64,000 nucleotides of DNA from contig JAUIJA010000001.1 in the NCBI GenBank assembly GCA_030431055.1, positions 558,001-622,000 on the forward strand. Reading direction: 5' to 3'. Source of the stretch: Bacteroidia bacterium (GTDB lineage: Bacteria > Bacteroidota > Bacteroidia > Flavobacteriales > Flavobacteriaceae). Of this stretch, positions 43,790 to 54,032 are shown piece by piece (the first letter of the stretch is position 1; every line of letters begins with the position of its first letter). The notes below the pieces were generated by a model, which did no database searches, was not told the origin of the DNA, and saw only the letters and a list, made by a program, of their open reading frames with translations. The position numbers and the translations under genes were made by a program.

Positions 43790-44755
43790 TTAATTTGATT
43801 TTTTGGCAAATGTTGGCAGAATTAAAAACGCTAATCCGCCGAAGATTATAGTTACAATTAATTGTGAGGTCCAAACAATCCAACCAAAAGCATTTCCGGC
43901 TTCTTCAGGAATGTTATAGAGTAGTAAAATTTTAGCAATTAGAACAGGAAAAAAACCAAAACCACCATTTGTAAAAGCGATTGTTAAACTACCAATTACA
44001 AAAGCAACAATCACAGCTCCAAAAGAGATAATTCGGGTTTCATCTAAAGCATAAATAACCGAATAGAACATTAGTATATAAGTAAACCAAATTAGAATGG
44101 TTTGAAAAAAGAAAGGAAGTTTATTAGGCATTTTGAAAACGCTCATTATACCTTGTGAAAGTCCAGATATTTTTTCTTTAATTTTTAATATAAAAGGGGT
44201 TTTTGAATATATTAATAAATATAAACCAATAGCTCCTGAAGCTAAACCAATAACTCCTAACACAAAAAGTGTTTTGACAGGAATGTATTCTAATAAAAAG
44301 TTTCTTAAGGTTGAAAACTCTAAAATAACAGCTGTTAAAATGAACAGCAACAAAATAATAAAATCGACAATTCTTTCAGCTATTATAGTTCCGAAGCCTT
44401 TATCGAAAGGAACATTTTTGTATTGCGTTAAAAGCGCAGCTCTTGAAATTTCTCCAGAACGAGGAATCGTTAAATTTAAAAAATAACCAATGCTTATTGC
44501 CGTTAAGTTAAATTTAAAATCGGAAGGATAACCGATGTATTCTAACGTATATTTCCATCGATAAGCTCTAAAAACATAACCCAAGAATGCTAAAACAGCC
44601 GAAATTCCTACATAAAAATAATTAGCGTGAACAAAATAGCTTTTCATTTCAGCAAATTGTTCTTCACTAAAAGAGTTGTAGGTGTATATAATTAAAAAAA
44701 CTCCCAATAAAATTGGGAGTGCTATACTTAATGTATTTTTTAATTTCTTATTCAA
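43790..44755 (-). CDS. Lysylphosphatidylglycerol synthase transmembrane-domain protein (flippase-like)
   Basis: 321 residues with about eight transmembrane helices, of the PF03706 type: FRAYRWKYTLEYIG, then LTIPRSGEISRAALL and ERIVDFIILLLF. It lacks a C-terminal synthase domain, so it is a flippase-like membrane protein, perhaps for lipids or glycolipids. It starts with TTG one base after the panD stop, so expression depends on panD. A terminator-like hairpin lies inside codons ~12-19. Confidence 0.82.
   Translation of the reverse strand: MNKKLKNTLSIALPILLGVFLIIYTYNSFSEEQFAEMKSYFVHANYFYVGISAVLAFLGYVFRAYRWKYTLEYIGYPSDFKFNLTAISIGYFLNLTIPRSGEISRAALLTQYKNVPFDKGFGTIIAERIVDFIILLLFILTAVILEFSTLRNFLLEYIPVKTLFVLGVIGLASGAIGLYLLIYSKTPFILKIKEKISGLSQGIMSVFKMPNKLPFFFQTILIWFTYILMFYSVIYALDETRIISFGAVIVAFVIGSLTIAFTNGGFGFFPVLIAKILLLYNIPEEAGNAFGWIVWTSQLIVTIIFGGLAFLILPTFAKKSN
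44694..44719 (-). terminator. Intrinsic-terminator-like hairpin inside the flippase-like gene
   Basis: On the minus strand CTCCCAAT-TTT-ATTGGGAG is followed by seven T. It begins about 36 bases after the TTG start, inside the coding region. Ribosomes reading from panD would melt it; without translation it could stop RNA polymerase. Confidence 0.6.
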
Positions 44756-44756
44756 A

Positions 44757-45107
44757 CTAAGTTAATGAATTATCCTTTTCGTTTGGAAACACTAATGTAG
44801 GTTTAAATTGTTTTGCTTCTTCAAAGTCTAAAGTTGCATAAGAAATAATGATAATAATATCGCCACGATGAACTTTTCTAGCTGCTGGTCCATTTAGTGT
44901 GATTTCTCCTGTGTCTTTAGGTCCTTTTATAACGTAAGTTTCTAATCGTTCACCATTGTTAATGTTTACAATTTGAACTTTTTCGCCTTCAATTATGTTC
45001 GCCGCTTCCATTAAAGCTTCATCAATGGTAATACTACCAATGTAGTTTAGGTCGGCGCCTGTTACGGTAACTCTGTGGAGTTTAGATTTTACTACTTGAA
45101 TTTGCAT
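44757..45107 (-). CDS. panD: Aspartate 1-decarboxylase
   Basis: 116 residues. It is made as a proenzyme cut before Ser25 (YIGS-ITID) to give the pyruvoyl group; the Gly24-Ser25 site is present. The double-psi barrel segments ([38 protein letters not shown]) are intact. It makes beta-alanine for pantothenate. panC lies 75 bases upstream on the same strand; the flippase-like gene follows after one base. Confidence 0.96.
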   Translation of the reverse strand: MQIQVVKSKLHRVTVTGADLNYIGSITIDEALMEAANIIEGEKVQIVNINNGERLETYVIKGPKDTGEITLNGPAARKVHRGDIIIIISYATLDFEEAKQFKPTLVFPNEKDNSLT

Positions 45108-45182
45108 GGTGCAAAGTTAATTATTTAATGAATACATAAAGTTAAATTTTTGGTATTTTATTCTAACCAAAATCTATGCCGA

Positions 45183-46028
45183 TTATAATTTAATATTATC
45201 AATAAGACGGATATCTTCAATAAATGCGGCTATAAAGCCTCTATATTGTTTGTTTTTGCTTTTTCGTTTGCAAGGCAAAAGCGAAGCTTCATCTGCTATT
45301 TCAAAATATTCTAATGAAAATTCAGGATGCTTTAAAAATTCTTTTTCTACAAAATTGATTGTTTCGCTTGCTGAGTTTATCTTAAAAAATGCTTTTGCTT
45401 CATGTAAAGTTTCATAAATAAACGCCGACTTTTCTCTAGCTTCTTTTGAAAGGCGTTGGTTTCTCGAACTCATAGCTAATCCGTTTGATTCTCTATGAAT
45501 AGGGCAGCCAACAATTTTAACCGGAATTTTATATTTCGAAACTAGTTTTTTAACAATTTGCAATTGTTGAAAGTCTTTTTGGCCAAAATAAGCGTTATTA
45601 GGTTTTACAATTTCAAATAATTTTTTCACAATTGTTCCTACGCCATCAAAATGTCCGGGACGATGCTTGCCTTCCATTTGGTTTTCTAAACCGTCAAAAT
45701 TGAAGCTGGCTGAGGCGGTTTTACCTTCATAAATCTCATCTACTGACGGACTAAAAACAACAACATCTTTACTTAAAGTTTCAATTTTTTTAATGTCCTG
45801 CTCTAAAGTTCTAGGGTATTTTTCTAAATCTTCAGAATTGTTAAATTGCGTTGGGTTAACAAAAATACTTACAACTGTAATATCGTTGTCTTTAAGAGAG
45901 TTTTCTAGTAAAGAAAGATGCCCTTCGTGTAACGCTCCCATTGTAGGAACAAAGCCAATGGTTTTCTTTTGATTTTTTAACGGATCTAAGAAAATAGCTA
46001 AATCGTCTTTTTTGGAAAAAACCAACAT
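45183..46028 (-). CDS. panC: Pantothenate synthetase
   Basis: 281 residues. HIGH-like motif MGALHEGH (about residues 30-37), FVNPTQF, GQKDFQQ, and the KMSKS-like SSRNQRLS are all present. It joins pantoate to beta-alanine with ATP. It is transcribed toward panD and is divergent from the glycogen-synthase-like gene. Confidence 0.97.
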   Translation of the reverse strand: MLVFSKKDDLAIFLDPLKNQKKTIGFVPTMGALHEGHLSLLENSLKDNDITVVSIFVNPTQFNNSEDLEKYPRTLEQDIKKIETLSKDVVVFSPSVDEIYEGKTASASFNFDGLENQMEGKHRPGHFDGVGTIVKKLFEIVKPNNAYFGQKDFQQLQIVKKLVSKYKIPVKIVGCPIHRESNGLAMSSRNQRLSKEAREKSAFIYETLHEAKAFFKINSASETINFVEKEFLKHPEFSLEYFEIADEASLLPCKRKSKNKQYRGFIAAFIEDIRLIDNIKL

Positions 46029-46047
46029 TTCGAAATTGTTTAGTTGG

Positions 46048-46055
46048 CAAACTTA
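46048..46055 (-). promoter_or_regulatory. -7 element of the panC promoter
   Basis: On the minus strand TAAGTTTG fits TAnnTTTG, 19 bases before the panC ATG. It faces the divergent site at 46088-46095. Confidence 0.5.
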
Positions 46056-46087
46056 CTACTTTAGTGTAAAAATCCATAAAAATTTTG

Positions 46088-46095
46088 TATTTTTG
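46088..46095 (+). promoter_or_regulatory. -7 element of the glycogen-synthase-like gene
   Basis: TATTTTTG fits TAnnTTTG, 36 bases before the ATG. No convincing -33 box. Confidence 0.5.
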
Positions 46096-46131
46096 CATGT
46101 TTTTTAGATACAAACCGATAAACAAAAGAAT

Positions 46132-46938
46132 ATGAAAGATAAGAGGATATTATACGTATCATCTGAAGTAGTACCTTATTTGGCTGAAAACGAAGTTTCG
46201 ATTCAATCGTATGAATTCCCAAAGATGATTAATGATTTAGGGGGTCAAATTAGAATCTTTATGCCACGTTATGGGAATATAAATGAAAGAAGACATCAGT
46301 TGCATGAAGTTATTCGTTTATCGGGAATGAATTTGGTGGTAAATGATATGGATATGCCTTTGATTATTAAGGTTGCATCTATTCCAAAAGAAAGAATTCA
46401 AGTTTACTTCATAGATAACGATGAATATTTTAAGAGAAAAGCGACGTTTACAGATGAAGACGGGAATTTATTCCCAGACAATGATGAAAGAGCTATTTTC
46501 TTTGCAAAAGGAGTTGTAGAGACTGTTAAGAAATTAAATTGGGTGCCAGATGTAATTCATGTTCACGGTTGGATGGCTGCATTGTTACCTGTTTATCTTA
46601 AACATTTTTATAATGATGAAGGGATTTTTGCAGATACTAAAATTGTAACTTCTGTTTATAATTTAGGTTTTGAAGGAAGTTTGGATGGGAAAATGAAAGA
46701 AAAATTAGCTTTTGATTCTATTGAAGGAGATTCAATTTCAAAGATTGATGAACCTACATTTGAAGGTTTAATGAAACTTACGATTGATCACTCAGACGCT
46801 ATTGTAGTAGGCTCTGAGGACTTAAATCCAACTTTAACAAAATATATAGAATCTTCAGAAAAACCTTTCTTACCTTTCGCTTCTGTAGAAAGTATTCAAG
46901 AGTTGTATACAAACTTTATTAAAGAAGAAGTTTTATAA
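46132..46938 (+). CDS. Glycogen/starch-synthase-like N-terminal domain protein (half GT5)
   Basis: 268 residues matching only the N-terminal Rossmann half of glycogen synthase (GT5, about 480 residues): ILYVSSEVVPYLAENEVS, MPRYGNINERRHQL, VIHVHGWMAALLPVYLKHFY, KIVTSVYNLGFEG. The KxGGL ADP-glucose motif near the start is replaced (PYLAENEVSIQ), and the C-terminal catalytic half is missing. It is unlikely to make glycogen alone. It ends three bases before the DUF4270 gene and is divergent from panC. Confidence 0.85.
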   Translation: MKDKRILYVSSEVVPYLAENEVSIQSYEFPKMINDLGGQIRIFMPRYGNINERRHQLHEVIRLSGMNLVVNDMDMPLIIKVASIPKERIQVYFIDNDEYFKRKATFTDEDGNLFPDNDERAIFFAKGVVETVKKLNWVPDVIHVHGWMAALLPVYLKHFYNDEGIFADTKIVTSVYNLGFEGSLDGKMKEKLAFDSIEGDSISKIDEPTFEGLMKLTIDHSDAIVVGSEDLNPTLTKYIESSEKPFLPFASVESIQELYTNFIKEEVL

Positions 46939-46941
46939 AAT

Positions 46942-48615
46942 ATGAAAAAGAATTTTGTTGTTGTATTTGCTTTGTTGATGGGAATATTAGTTTCTTGCGA
47001 CAAAGATTTTAATACTATTGGTTCTGATGTTGTAGGGGCTGGAAGTTATAATTTTGAGAAATACCCAGTTGAGAATATAAAAGCTTACTCAAGGCCTACG
47101 GGTGCTGTACAATCGAATAATCTTCCTGTAAATGCTTTAGGGGTGTATACAGATCCAGCTTTCGGTACTTCTATAGCACATTTTGTTACTGATTTACAAC
47201 TGGAAAGATCTGCTCCAGATTTTGGTTTTGACATTGATATTCAGTCGAATGACTCTGTTTATATTTATATTCCTTTTTTTAGTACTCAAACGGCAACAGG
47301 TTCAGGAAATGAGGCAAATACTTTTGAATTAGATTCTATTAAAGGAGATGTGAACTCTAGTTTTTCATTAAAAATTTATCACAATAATTACTTTATTAGA
47401 TCTTTAGATGCTTCTGATCCAATAGAAACACAGAAGTATTTCAGTGATGAAAAAAATTTAATAGAATCGGGTAATTTAGGTATTCAGTTGAATAACTCTA
47501 TTGATACTTCTGAAAACGATGATTTCCTAATTAAAAATGAAGAAATTATTATCTATGAAACAGATGGAAATGGAGCTTTTTTAGATTCTGATGATGTAGT
47601 TACAGTTGTTGATGAGGAAAGGGTTGTAAAAGAAAGATTTGACCCGGGTATATGGATTAATTTAGATAAGACTTTCTTTTTACAACAGGTTTTACAAGCT
47701 TCAGATGATGATTTGCTGAATAATAACAACTTTAAAGAACATTTAAAAGGGTTGTATTTTCAGGTTGCTCAAAACTCAGGAGAAGAAGGTGCTATGGCAA
47801 TGTTAGATTTCTCTAAAGGTTATGTAAATATTCAATATCATTCGAAAGATGAAGATACTACAGAAGCTGAGCTAAAAAAGAAGTCATTTAAGCTAAACTT
47901 ACAAGGCAATACAATTAACTTTTTTGATAATAATTTTTCTATTTCAGATGGAGATGAAGAATTGTATTTAAAAGGAGCTAATGGTTCTGTTGTTTATCTT
48001 GACTTGTTTGGAGAAATAGATGTAAAGTCAATAGATGAGTTTGGGGAATTGGTGTCAGGTAGTAATGGTGTTCCAGATGAATTAGATGAGTTAAGAGCTG
48101 CAGGTGTGTTAATAAATGATGCTGTTTTAACTTTTACAGTAAAACAACCAAATATTCAAGGTGAAGAACCTAAAAGAATTTATGTATATGATGCAACTAA
48201 TAATTCAACTATATTAGACTATAGACTTGATTCTAGCTCTGCAGCTGATTTTAAAAACAATAAGTTTGTTTTTGGAGGTTTTTTAGAGATTGATGAAAAT
48301 GATAATGGTATAAGATATAGAATAAGACTGACGAGTCATATAAATAATTTAATAAACGGAGACAATATTGAAGATGTTAAAAATGTAGTTTTAGGTATTA
48401 GTTTAACTGATAATATTAACACGTCTTCATCCGTTGAATTAAAAAACATAGTTTCTATACCTGTGGGTGTTCCTAATAGCTCAACTGAAGATTTCGAAAA
48501 CATTCCTCAGTCGTCAATAATAACACCATTAGGAACTGTTTTGTATGGAAATCATCCTAATGTTGATGAAGAGAATAAAGTAAAACTAGAGATTTACTAC
48601 ACAAACCCAAATTAA
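46942..48615 (+). CDS. DUF4270 lipoprotein
   Basis: 557 residues with lipobox LVSC followed by DKDFNTIGSDVVG, the recognisable start of DUF4270 proteins. The body is a series of beta-strands with Asp/Asn-rich loops (FELDSIKGDVNSSFSLKIYH, VNIQYHSKD). Probably surface or outer-membrane anchored; function unknown. The order with the half-synthase gene and glmS looks like a co-transcribed unit (gaps of three and six bases). Confidence 0.85.
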   Translation: MKKNFVVVFALLMGILVSCDKDFNTIGSDVVGAGSYNFEKYPVENIKAYSRPTGAVQSNNLPVNALGVYTDPAFGTSIAHFVTDLQLERSAPDFGFDIDIQSNDSVYIYIPFFSTQTATGSGNEANTFELDSIKGDVNSSFSLKIYHNNYFIRSLDASDPIETQKYFSDEKNLIESGNLGIQLNNSIDTSENDDFLIKNEEIIIYETDGNGAFLDSDDVVTVVDEERVVKERFDPGIWINLDKTFFLQQVLQASDDDLLNNNNFKEHLKGLYFQVAQNSGEEGAMAMLDFSKGYVNIQYHSKDEDTTEAELKKKSFKLNLQGNTINFFDNNFSISDGDEELYLKGANGSVVYLDLFGEIDVKSIDEFGELVSGSNGVPDELDELRAAGVLINDAVLTFTVKQPNIQGEEPKRIYVYDATNNSTILDYRLDSSSAADFKNNKFVFGGFLEIDENDNGIRYRIRLTSHINNLINGDNIEDVKNVVLGISLTDNINTSSSVELKNIVSIPVGVPNSSTEDFENIPQSSIITPLGTVLYGNHPNVDEENKVKLEIYYTNPN

Positions 48616-48621
48616 TTTTTT

Positions 48622-50469
48622 ATGTGTGGAATAGTTGGATATATTGGACATAGAGAAGCTTACCCGGTAATAGTTAAAGGGTTAAAGCGGTTAGAATATA
48701 GAGGTTACGATAGTGCAGGTGTTGTTTTGTATGATGGGACTGATTTAAAACTATCAAAAACGAAAGGTAAAGTTTCTGATTTAGAAGCCAGAGCCGAAGC
48801 CGAAAACACTAAAGTTGGTACTGTAGGAATGGGTCACACACGTTGGGCTACACATGGAGTTCCAAATGATGTGAATTCTCACCCACATTATTCTAACTCT
48901 GGTAATTTAGTTATCATTCATAACGGAATTATAGAAAATTACGAACCCATTAAAAAAGAACTAATCAATCGTGGTTATACTTTTAAATCAGATACAGATA
49001 CTGAGGTTTTAGTAAATTTGATTGAAGATGTTAAAAAGAAAGAAAATGTTCGTTTGGGTAAAGCTGTTCAAATTGCGTTAAACCAGGTTGTTGGAGCTTA
49101 TGCAATTGCGGTTTTCGATAAAGAAAAGCCAAACGAGATAGTTGTAGCAAGATTAGGTTCACCTTTAGCTATTGGTATTGGAGAAGATGAATTTTTCATC
49201 GCTTCAGATGCTTCACCATTTATTGAATACACTTCAAATGCTATTTATCTCGAAGATGAAGAAATGGCAATTGTTCGTTTGCATAAACCAATGAAAGTTC
49301 GAAAAATCAAAGACGATTCAATGGTAGATCCTTATGTTCAAGAGCTTCAAATGAACTTAGAGCAAATTGAAAAAGGAGGTTACGAGCATTTTATGTTAAA
49401 GGAAATTTTCGAACAACCAAATGCTATAAAAGATACATATCGTGGACGATTACTTGCTAACAAGGGAATTATCCAAATGGCAGGTATCGAAGATAATTTG
49501 GAAAAATTCACAAACGCAAAACGAATTTTAGTTGTTGCTTGTGGAACTTCATGGCATGCTGGTTTAGTTGCAGAATATATTATCGAAGAATTTTCAAGAA
49601 TTCCTGTTGAGGTTGAATATGCATCAGAATTTAGATATAGAAATCCAATTATCAATAAAGATGATGTTGTAATTGCAATTTCTCAATCTGGTGAAACTGC
49701 CGATACTTTAGCCGCAATAAAATTAGCTAAAGAAAACGGAGCGTTTGTTTTTGGTGTTTGTAATGTGGTAGGTTCTTCGATTTCTAGAGAAACTCATGCT
49801 GGAGCTTATACACACGCTGGTCCAGAAATTGGAGTGGCATCAACAAAGGCTTTTACAACTCAAATTACTATTTTAACTTTGTTGGCTCTTCGTTTAGCAA
49901 AAGCTAAAGGGACAATGAATAATTCTGATTATCAGAGATATTTATTAGAGTTAGAATTAATTCCTGAAAAAGTAGAAGAAGCGTTAAAAACTGATACTAT
50001 TTCAAAAGAAATTGCCTCTATTTATAAAGATGCAACAAATTGTTTGTATTTAGGAAGAGGATATAATTTCCCAGTAGCGTTAGAAGGAGCGTTAAAACTG
50101 AAAGAAATTTCATATATTCATGCTGAAGGTTATCCCGCAGCAGAAATGAAACACGGGCCAATTGCTTTAATTGATGAGCAAATGCCTGTTATTGTCATTG
50201 CGCCAAATAAAGGACATTACGATAAGGTGGTTTCAAATATTCAAGAAATTAAATCGAGAAGTGGTAAAATTATTGCAGTTGTAACAAAAGGAGATGTGCA
50301 GGTTAAGGAGTTAGCAGATCATGTTATTGAAATTCCTGAAGCTACAGAAGCATTAACTCCATTATTAACTACGATACCGTTACAATTGTTGTCATATCAT
50401 ATCGCAGTTATGCGTGGTTGTAATGTAGATCAACCAAGAAACTTGGCGAAATCTGTAACAGTAGAATAA
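48622..50469 (+). CDS. glmS: Glutamine-fructose-6-phosphate aminotransferase (isomerising)
   Basis: 615 residues. N-terminal glutaminase starts MCGIVGYIGHREA with nucleophile Cys2, then GHTRWATHG. The two C-terminal SIS domains have VACGTSWHAGLVAEY and AISQSGETADTLAAI, and the end is PRNLAKSVTVE. It makes glucosamine-6-phosphate for murein and LPS. It is followed by a strong terminator. Confidence 0.98.
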   Translation: MCGIVGYIGHREAYPVIVKGLKRLEYRGYDSAGVVLYDGTDLKLSKTKGKVSDLEARAEAENTKVGTVGMGHTRWATHGVPNDVNSHPHYSNSGNLVIIHNGIIENYEPIKKELINRGYTFKSDTDTEVLVNLIEDVKKKENVRLGKAVQIALNQVVGAYAIAVFDKEKPNEIVVARLGSPLAIGIGEDEFFIASDASPFIEYTSNAIYLEDEEMAIVRLHKPMKVRKIKDDSMVDPYVQELQMNLEQIEKGGYEHFMLKEIFEQPNAIKDTYRGRLLANKGIIQMAGIEDNLEKFTNAKRILVVACGTSWHAGLVAEYIIEEFSRIPVEVEYASEFRYRNPIINKDDVVIAISQSGETADTLAAIKLAKENGAFVFGVCNVVGSSISRETHAGAYTHAGPEIGVASTKAFTTQITILTLLALRLAKAKGTMNNSDYQRYLLELELIPEKVEEALKTDTISKEIASIYKDATNCLYLGRGYNFPVALEGALKLKEISYIHAEGYPAAEMKHGPIALIDEQMPVIVIAPNKGHYDKVVSNIQEIKSRSGKIIAVVTKGDVQVKELADHVIEIPEATEALTPLLTTIPLQLLSYHIAVMRGCNVDQPRNLAKSVTVE

Positions 50470-50476
50470 GAAAATA

Positions 50477-50505
50477 AAAGCGAAATTTTTAAATTTCGCT
50501 TTTTT
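50477..50505 (+). terminator. Intrinsic terminator after glmS
   Basis: AAAGCGAAATTT pairs with AAATTTCGCTTT, followed by TTT. It starts eight bases after the stop codon. Confidence 0.9.
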
Positions 50506-50530
50506 ATTAGAAAAAACTCAAAAAATAAAT

Positions 50531-50562
50531 TGCAAAATTGTTTTTAAAAAAACTATCTTTGC
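50531..50562 (+). promoter_or_regulatory. Promoter of atpD-atpC
   Basis: A -33 TTG (50531-50533), 21-base spacer and -7 TATCTTTG (50555-50562) fit the Bacteroidota consensus. The ATG of atpD is 61 bases downstream, leaving a leader of about 50 bases. Confidence 0.7.
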
Positions 50563-50619
50563 ACTCTGAAAAACCATAGTGTTTTTCTTTACGTAAATAG
50601 CTATTAAATAAATACATAA

Positions 50620-52134
<1,515 letters not shown>

Positions 52135-52140
52135 TAAATT

Positions 52141-52170
52141 GCTTAAAGCCTAAAGCTTAAAGCCTAAAGC
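52141..52170 (+). repeat. Tandem 14-base repeat before atpC
   Basis: GCTTAAAGCCTAAA occurs twice in direct tandem (52141-52154 and 52155-52168) plus two more bases, filling most of the atpD-atpC gap up to ten bases before the ATG. Confidence 0.8.
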
Positions 52171-52179
52171 AAAGAAGAA

Positions 52180-52461
52180 ATGATTTTAGAAATAGTATCA
52201 CCCGAAGCTACATTATTTAAAGGAGAAGTTACTTCAGTAGCGGTTCCTGGAGTTAATGGTGAATTTCAAATGTTAAATAATCACGCACCTATAGTGTCAT
52301 TATTAACTAAAGGAAATGTAAAAATCAATGCTCAAAATATTAAAATTCAGAAAGAGTTTATTTCTAAATTTAATAAAGTAAACGAGCAAAATTATTGGTT
52401 GCCAATTACTTCTGGTACTATAGAAATGCAAGAAAATAAAGTAATTGTTTTAGCCGACTAA
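52180..52461 (+). CDS. atpC: ATP synthase F1 subunit epsilon, short form
   Basis: 93 residues. It has the N-terminal beta-sandwich (LEIVSPEATLFKGEVTSVAV, PGVNGEFQMLNNHAPIVSLL) and ends right after it (TSGTIEMQENKVIVLAD). The C-terminal two-helix domain that inhibits ATP hydrolysis in E. coli epsilon (139 residues) is absent. It lies 45 bases after atpD and ends in a bidirectional terminator. Confidence 0.93.
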   Translation: MILEIVSPEATLFKGEVTSVAVPGVNGEFQMLNNHAPIVSLLTKGNVKINAQNIKIQKEFISKFNKVNEQNYWLPITSGTIEMQENKVIVLAD

Positions 52462-52480
52462 GACAATGAAATTATAAAGT

Positions 52481-52510
52481 AAAAGTCCCGCAAATTGCGG
52501 GACTTTTTTA
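52481..52510. terminator. Bidirectional terminator between atpC and the MocR-type gene
   Basis: AAAAGTCCCGCAA pairs with TTGCGGGACTTTT with a tiny loop, flanked by A- and T-runs. It serves atpC (+) and the regulator (-). Confidence 0.9.
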
Positions 52511-52534
52511 TTTATGGAAAGATTGATGAATAAA

Positions 52535-54031
52535 TTAAATAATTTCATCATAAGCATCTCTCATTTTTTTAACTACTATCTTTATTTCTTCTTCATTTAA
52601 ATGACCAAAACCAAATCGAATAGCACAATTGTTTTTGTCTTGATATAATATCGTTTTGGGTAAAAATAGATTTTCTTCTTTGCATTTTTGAGCCAATTTT
52701 GTAAGTGAGATTGTTTGATTGAATTCTAACCAAATTGCAAGTCCGCCGCTAGGCTTTTTCCATTTAACTAAATCTCCGAAATATTCATTTAAGCTATCAC
52801 ATAATTGATCTAATCGTTTTTTATAAACTTGAATGTTTTTTTTGATAAACCGGTAAATTTCACCTTCTTCAATTAATTCTGAAAAGATTTGTTTCTGAAT
52901 TAAATCACCTTGTTTGTCTAATAATTGTAAGTAATTTTTAGCTTCATCTATAAGATTTTTCGGTGCTATAATATAACCAGATTGAAAACTAGGTAAGAAA
53001 GATTGCCCTAATTTCCCTAGATAAATTACTGATCCATTTTCATCATTGCTAAATAATGGTTGAGTGTTTTGCTCATCATACTGAAAATCATAATCAAAAT
53101 CGTCTTCAATAATAGCAAAATGATGTTCTTTAGCAAGTTTAAGTAATTTTTCTCTTCTAGCATTGCTTAACTTTACTGTTGTTGGGTAATGTCTATTTGT
53201 GTTGATATACAAACAGCGAATAGGTGTTTGTTTTAATACTTTTGGAAGCAATTCGATTTGTAAACCGTTTTCATCAACAGGAAGTGTTTTTATTTTAGCA
53301 CCAGCTTGCTGCAAAATCATATTGGCAGTATAATTACTCAAACTTCCAGTTACAACGATGTCATTTTCTTTTAGTAATAATTGAGATACAATATACAGAC
53401 TCATTTCTGAGCTTCTTGTGCTTAAAATATTATGAGGCTTAATAACAAAGTTACGAGTAACATTAAGATAGTTACAAAGTTGTTTATCAAAATTAGTATG
53501 CGAAAAATTTTCTTGGCTCCATTTAGATACTATGTTTTTTCGTTTCATAGTTGCGCTATACCATTTTGAAAACTGATGTGTGGGATGTAACCTAATATCT
53601 GGTTTTCCTTCATTAATGATATATTTTCCTTCAAAATGTTCAGTTCTAGTTGCTAAGTTGAATGAAGTTTGAAATTTATAATTTGTAAAATCTGAAACTT
53701 TTCTTTTTTCTGAAGAAACCTTATCCAGAGCTTTAATGCGATTTTTACTTTTATTTGGATCTAAAACGAAAGTTCCTTTATTTGGAATTATTTCTACCCA
53801 ACCTTGAGAAGCTAATTCTTCATAAACTGCAACAACAGTATTTCTATTTATTTGTAATTCTTTGCTTAAAATTCGTGAGCCAGGTAAAGAGTTTCCGGGT
53901 TTTAATTTTCCTTGCTGAATAAGAATTATGACTTGTTGTGCAATTTGAATATAAACAGCAATTTCACTCTTTTTTTCAAAGTGAATAGTTTGTTTATAGA
54001 TGACTAAATCCGGACTAGCTTGTTTTTTCAT
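52535..54031 (-). CDS. MocR/PdxR-type GntR regulator lacking the PLP lysine
   Basis: 498 residues. N-terminal GntR winged helix (about 25-92: QGKLKPGNSLPGSRILSKEL, INRNTVVAVYEELASQGWVE). C-terminal type I aminotransferase fold from ~135 (EGKPDIRLHP, IIEDDFDYDFQYD at 307-319). The loop that should read like Y-I-G-T-F-S-K-T-L-x-P-x-x-R-x-G-Y is YLGKLGQSFLPSFQSGY: Gln343 stands where the Schiff-base Lys belongs and Gln350 where the Arg belongs. So PLP cannot be held as an internal aldimine. It is divergent from a TonB receptor gene with a palindrome between. Confidence 0.88.
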   Translation of the reverse strand: MKKQASPDLVIYKQTIHFEKKSEIAVYIQIAQQVIILIQQGKLKPGNSLPGSRILSKELQINRNTVVAVYEELASQGWVEIIPNKGTFVLDPNKSKNRIKALDKVSSEKRKVSDFTNYKFQTSFNLATRTEHFEGKYIINEGKPDIRLHPTHQFSKWYSATMKRKNIVSKWSQENFSHTNFDKQLCNYLNVTRNFVIKPHNILSTRSSEMSLYIVSQLLLKENDIVVTGSLSNYTANMILQQAGAKIKTLPVDENGLQIELLPKVLKQTPIRCLYINTNRHYPTTVKLSNARREKLLKLAKEHHFAIIEDDFDYDFQYDEQNTQPLFSNDENGSVIYLGKLGQSFLPSFQSGYIIAPKNLIDEAKNYLQLLDKQGDLIQKQIFSELIEEGEIYRFIKKNIQVYKKRLDQLCDSLNEYFGDLVKWKKPSGGLAIWLEFNQTISLTKLAQKCKEENLFLPKTILYQDKNNCAIRFGFGHLNEEEIKIVVKKMRDAYDEII

Positions 54032-54032
54032 T

